DNA of 42,709 nucleotides from Oscillospiraceae bacterium (GTDB lineage Bacteria; Bacillota; Clostridia; Oscillospirales; Oscillospiraceae). The notes under the pieces were generated by a model. It had not been told where the DNA came from and made no database searches. It was given only the letters and a program-made list of their open reading frames with translations. Both the position numbers and the translations under genes were made by a program. The stretch lies in NCBI GenBank assembly GCA_902778665.1, contig CACYYN010000017.1:1-42709 (forward strand), read 5' to 3'. Numbering within the stretch: position 1 is the first letter of the stretch; every line of letters starts with the position of its first letter. Positions 42,300 through 42,709 of the stretch are shown here, one piece after another.

Positions 42300-42375
42300 G
42301 CTGGTGTAGCTCAGCCGGTAGAGCAGCTGATTTGTAATCAGCAGGTCGGGGGTTCGAATCCGTCCACCAGCTCCA
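42300..42375 (+). tRNA. tRNA-Thr (TGT)
   Basis: 76 bases with encoded CCA. Acceptor GCTGGTG pairs with CACCAGC; D-stem GCTC/GAGC; anticodon stem GCTGA/TCAGC with loop TTTGTAA, anticodon TGT; T-loop TTCGAAT. The T-stem GGGGG/CCGTC has one G-G mismatch (51-63) and one G-T pair. The acceptor 5' strand GCTGGTG also occurs 11 bases upstream in the leader (42289-42295). Confidence 0.93.
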
Positions 42376-42391
42376 TCAACTTCATAAATCT

Positions 42392-42476
42392 GGGGGAATT
42401 CCCGAGTGGCCAAAGGGGACAGACTGTAAATCTGCTGGCGATGCCTTCGGTGGTTCGAATCCACCTTCCCCCACCA
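42392..42476 (+). tRNA. tRNA-Tyr (GTA)
   Basis: 85 bases with encoded CCA and the long variable arm typical of bacterial tRNA-Tyr. Acceptor GGGGGAA pairs with TTCCCCC; anticodon loop CTGTAAA gives GTA; T-arm GGTGG-TTCGAAT-type fold (TGG TTCGAAT CCA). The anticodon stem ACAGA/TCTGC has an A-C mismatch at 27-43 where most have G-C. Confidence 0.93.
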
Positions 42477-42478
42477 TA

Positions 42479-42520
42479 ATTGCACGCTAATTTTGATAGA
42501 ATTAGCGTGCAATGTTTTTT
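42479..42520 (+). terminator. Terminator of tRNA operon
   Basis: ATTGCACGCTAATT (42479-42492) and AATTAGCGTGCAAT (42500-42513) form a perfect 14-bp stem with a 7-base loop, then GTTTTTT. Confidence 0.9.
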
Positions 42521-42589
42521 CACCTTAAAACCTCTAAAATCTGCTTATTCTCGCAAGTCCTGAACATTTTTCGGCCATATTATACTCCA

Positions 42590-42627
42590 AATGCCGCCAC
42601 GGATCTTTTTTCCGTAGCGGCATTTTT
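42590..42627 (+). terminator. Second terminator-like hairpin at right edge
   Basis: AATGCCGCCACGG and CCGTAGCGGCATT pair over 12 of 13 positions, followed by a T-run. No gene is seen in 42521-42709; this may be the end of a gene or element lying beyond the window. Confidence 0.65.
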
Positions 42628-42709
42628 TGCTTTTGGGGCACTTTTGGGCCCCTCCTTACCCGAGTAATCGTTCAACTCCAGGCAATCGTTCACTTTAAAG
42701 AAGCCTATA

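Noticed and set aside
1-42709. CRISPR array or cas genes
   Set aside because: No set of regularly spaced repeats of 25-40 bases and no Cas-like protein was seen; the only short-period array is the 10-bp GTTCC series.

Overview
The window looks like a chromosomal segment of a Gram-positive gut-type Clostridia (Bacillota). The evidence is the gene families: YesM/YesN-type two-component regulators, GH106-like glycosidases, a CUT1 transporter without its own ATPase, UvrB/PolA/TsaD proteins of Firmicutes type, DUF3791-like and DUF1492-like proteins, purine-rich Shine-Dalgarno sites and tRNAs with encoded CCA. Genus and species cannot be told from the sequence alone. Base composition is patchy: the regulator and CUT1 region (about 9.2-18.8 kb) is visibly A+T-richer than the G+C-richer housekeeping block (33-42 kb).

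Layout. (1) 1-5425, minus strand: a prophage remnant read as primase, SNF2 helicase, a small hypothetical, a DUF1492-like regulator, a small zinc-ribbon protein and a phage connector/tail-type structural protein that runs off the left edge. Terminase, portal and capsid genes are missing from this order. (2) about 5412-9121, plus strand: the remains of a type I restriction locus, with a DUF3791-like tandem protein lacking a clear start and an intact hsdR, but no hsdM or hsdS. (3) 9176-18708, minus: sugar locus A, with solute-binding protein, two CUT1 permeases, a GH106-like glycosidase, histidine kinase and AraC-type response regulator. (4) 19142-28831, minus: sugar locus B, with a dpp/opp-type transporter (two permeases, two ATPases, binding protein), an esterase and a second GH106-like glycosidase. 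It faces a plus-strand operon (29079-31925) of an AraC regulator, a tyrosine phosphatase and a beta-lactamase-fold serine hydrolase. (5) 31987-32913: a secreted zinc-ribbon protein with a Trp-rich segment. (6) 33062-39950, minus: uvrB-polA-rimI-tsaD-radC. (7) 40061-41114, plus: PAP2 phosphatase and a small hypothetical. (8) 41260-42144, minus: a GH25-like lipoprotein. (9) 42300-42476: tRNA-Thr and tRNA-Tyr, then strong terminators.

How the parts may work together. Loci A and B look like two parallel routes for rhamnose-containing plant or host oligosaccharides. Each pairs one large GH106-like enzyme with its own importer and its own AraC-class regulation: A senses through a membrane kinase, B through a one-component regulator with a candidate palindromic operator in the divergent promoter. 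The substrate is inferred from family resemblance only.

The strongest unexplained signals are non-coding. A pair of inverted, roughly 72-bp intergenic repeats (34859-34931 and 41200-41271) has fixed spacing, conserved blocks and two mutually exclusive hairpins. A five-fold, 10-bp-phased GTTCC array and a GTGCCGGTC inverted iteron pair lie in the prophage. Two genes (uvrB and the GH25-like lipoprotein) have promoters placed so close to the ATG that their mRNAs may be nearly leaderless.
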